DNA from: Agarophyton chilense
Taxonomy: Eukaryota > Rhodophyta > Florideophyceae > Gracilariales > Gracilariaceae
Direction: 5' to 3'
DNA: 64,000 nt
Assembly: GCA_030374765.1 (NCBI GenBank)
Contig: JARGXX010000116.1
Location: 992,001-1,056,000, forward strand
Numbering within the stretch: the stretch's first letter is position 1; each line of letters begins with the position of its first letter. Below are positions 63,650-64,000 of the stretch, one piece after another. The notes under the pieces were generated by a model that made no database searches, was not told the origin of the DNA, and saw nothing but the letters and a program-made list of their open reading frames with translations. The position numbers and the translations under genes were made by a program.

Positions 63650-64000
63650 TAGGAATTTAGTCGATGCCGTCGAGGCGTGCTGCTAAAACCTTGCTTATTT
63701 GTAATTTAAGCCGGAAAAAAAGAATTGTAGGTTTGCAAATTAAAAACGGGACGTTCCGAAAGCGGTCCTTATTCCAGAAACAAGGTCGATTTCCCTTTTT
63801 TAAAAAGGGCTAATAGCGCACCCCTGTTTATTTCTTTTTTCTCGGTCCCTTTTTGACTTTGGCCATTTAATCAATACCATAAGCTACACTATTGTGACTT
63901 AATTAAACGGTCACAAAATTAAGAACAAATGACTTGTTCTTTACAGAAATTCTTACAAAGCGGTTACACAAACCACGAAATTAGAATAGCAAAGAAGAAT
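63650..64000. other. AT-rich end of window
   Basis: Runs of A and T, short frames only; nothing recognisable. Confidence 0.4.

Overview
This is nuclear DNA of a photosynthetic eukaryote, most likely a red alga (Rhodophyta). This placement is inferred, not proven. The reasons are: short spliceosomal introns (about 40-150 bp) with GTAAGT/GTACGT-type donors and clear TACTAAC/CTAAC branch sites; genes packed tightly on both strands; plastid-type leaders with the early Phe-Val typical of red algal transit peptides; and an OEP24-like plastid envelope pore. No rRNA, tRNA or CRISPR features were seen.

Positions 1-28,180 are a gene-rich island. It holds, in order: a class I histone deacetylase (+); a degenerate RHD3/Sey1-like protein (-); a small putative plastid membrane protein (-); a PPR-like organellar protein (-); a 2H-phosphoesterase-like protein (+); an OEP24-like beta-barrel (-); phosphatidate cytidylyltransferase (-), sharing a head-to-head promoter region with a BRM/SNF2-type chromatin remodeller (+); a MOCS3/UBA4 E1-rhodanese (-); an XRCC4-like end-joining factor (+), overlapping tail-to-tail with EMC6 (-); CSB/ERCC6 (-); and an EF-hand / TKL-kinase / ankyrin protein (-). 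Several genes needed introns to be resolved, and exon limits are given in each entry. By theme: chromatin and repair (HDAC, BRM, XRCC4, CSB), lipid, membrane and ER insertion (CdsA, EMC6, OEP24), organelle RNA (PPR), and sulfur transfer to URM1/molybdopterin (MOCS3).

Positions 28,180-64,000 are a repeat-rich desert. It holds a decayed PIF/Harbinger transposase (about 30.6-32.0 kb), then a fossil Ty3/Gypsy chromodomain element (32,203-45,195) with 634-bp LTRs and a 5-bp duplication (CTTGC). Next comes a large Mutator-like element, MULE (45,933-62,983), with 283-bp terminal inverted repeats and a GAAATTA duplication. The MULE carries a Ulp1-type peptidase remnant, FAR1-like zinc-finger ORFs and a transposase core. 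A second, older Ty3/Gypsy fossil (51,692-62,131) is nested inside it. The MULE itself sits in a coding-like reading frame that resumes on the far side.

The most unusual observation is that both Gypsy fossils, although inserted in opposite orientations and of different ages, carry a related reading frame antisense to gag-pol, between the integrase/chromodomain and the 3' LTR. In the first element it is preceded by a duplicated block of about 700 bp. Other notable items are the EF-hand-kinase-ankyrin fusion, the GTPase-like protein without a recognisable P-loop, the XRCC4/EMC6 antisense coding overlap, and the Ulp1-bearing MULE.
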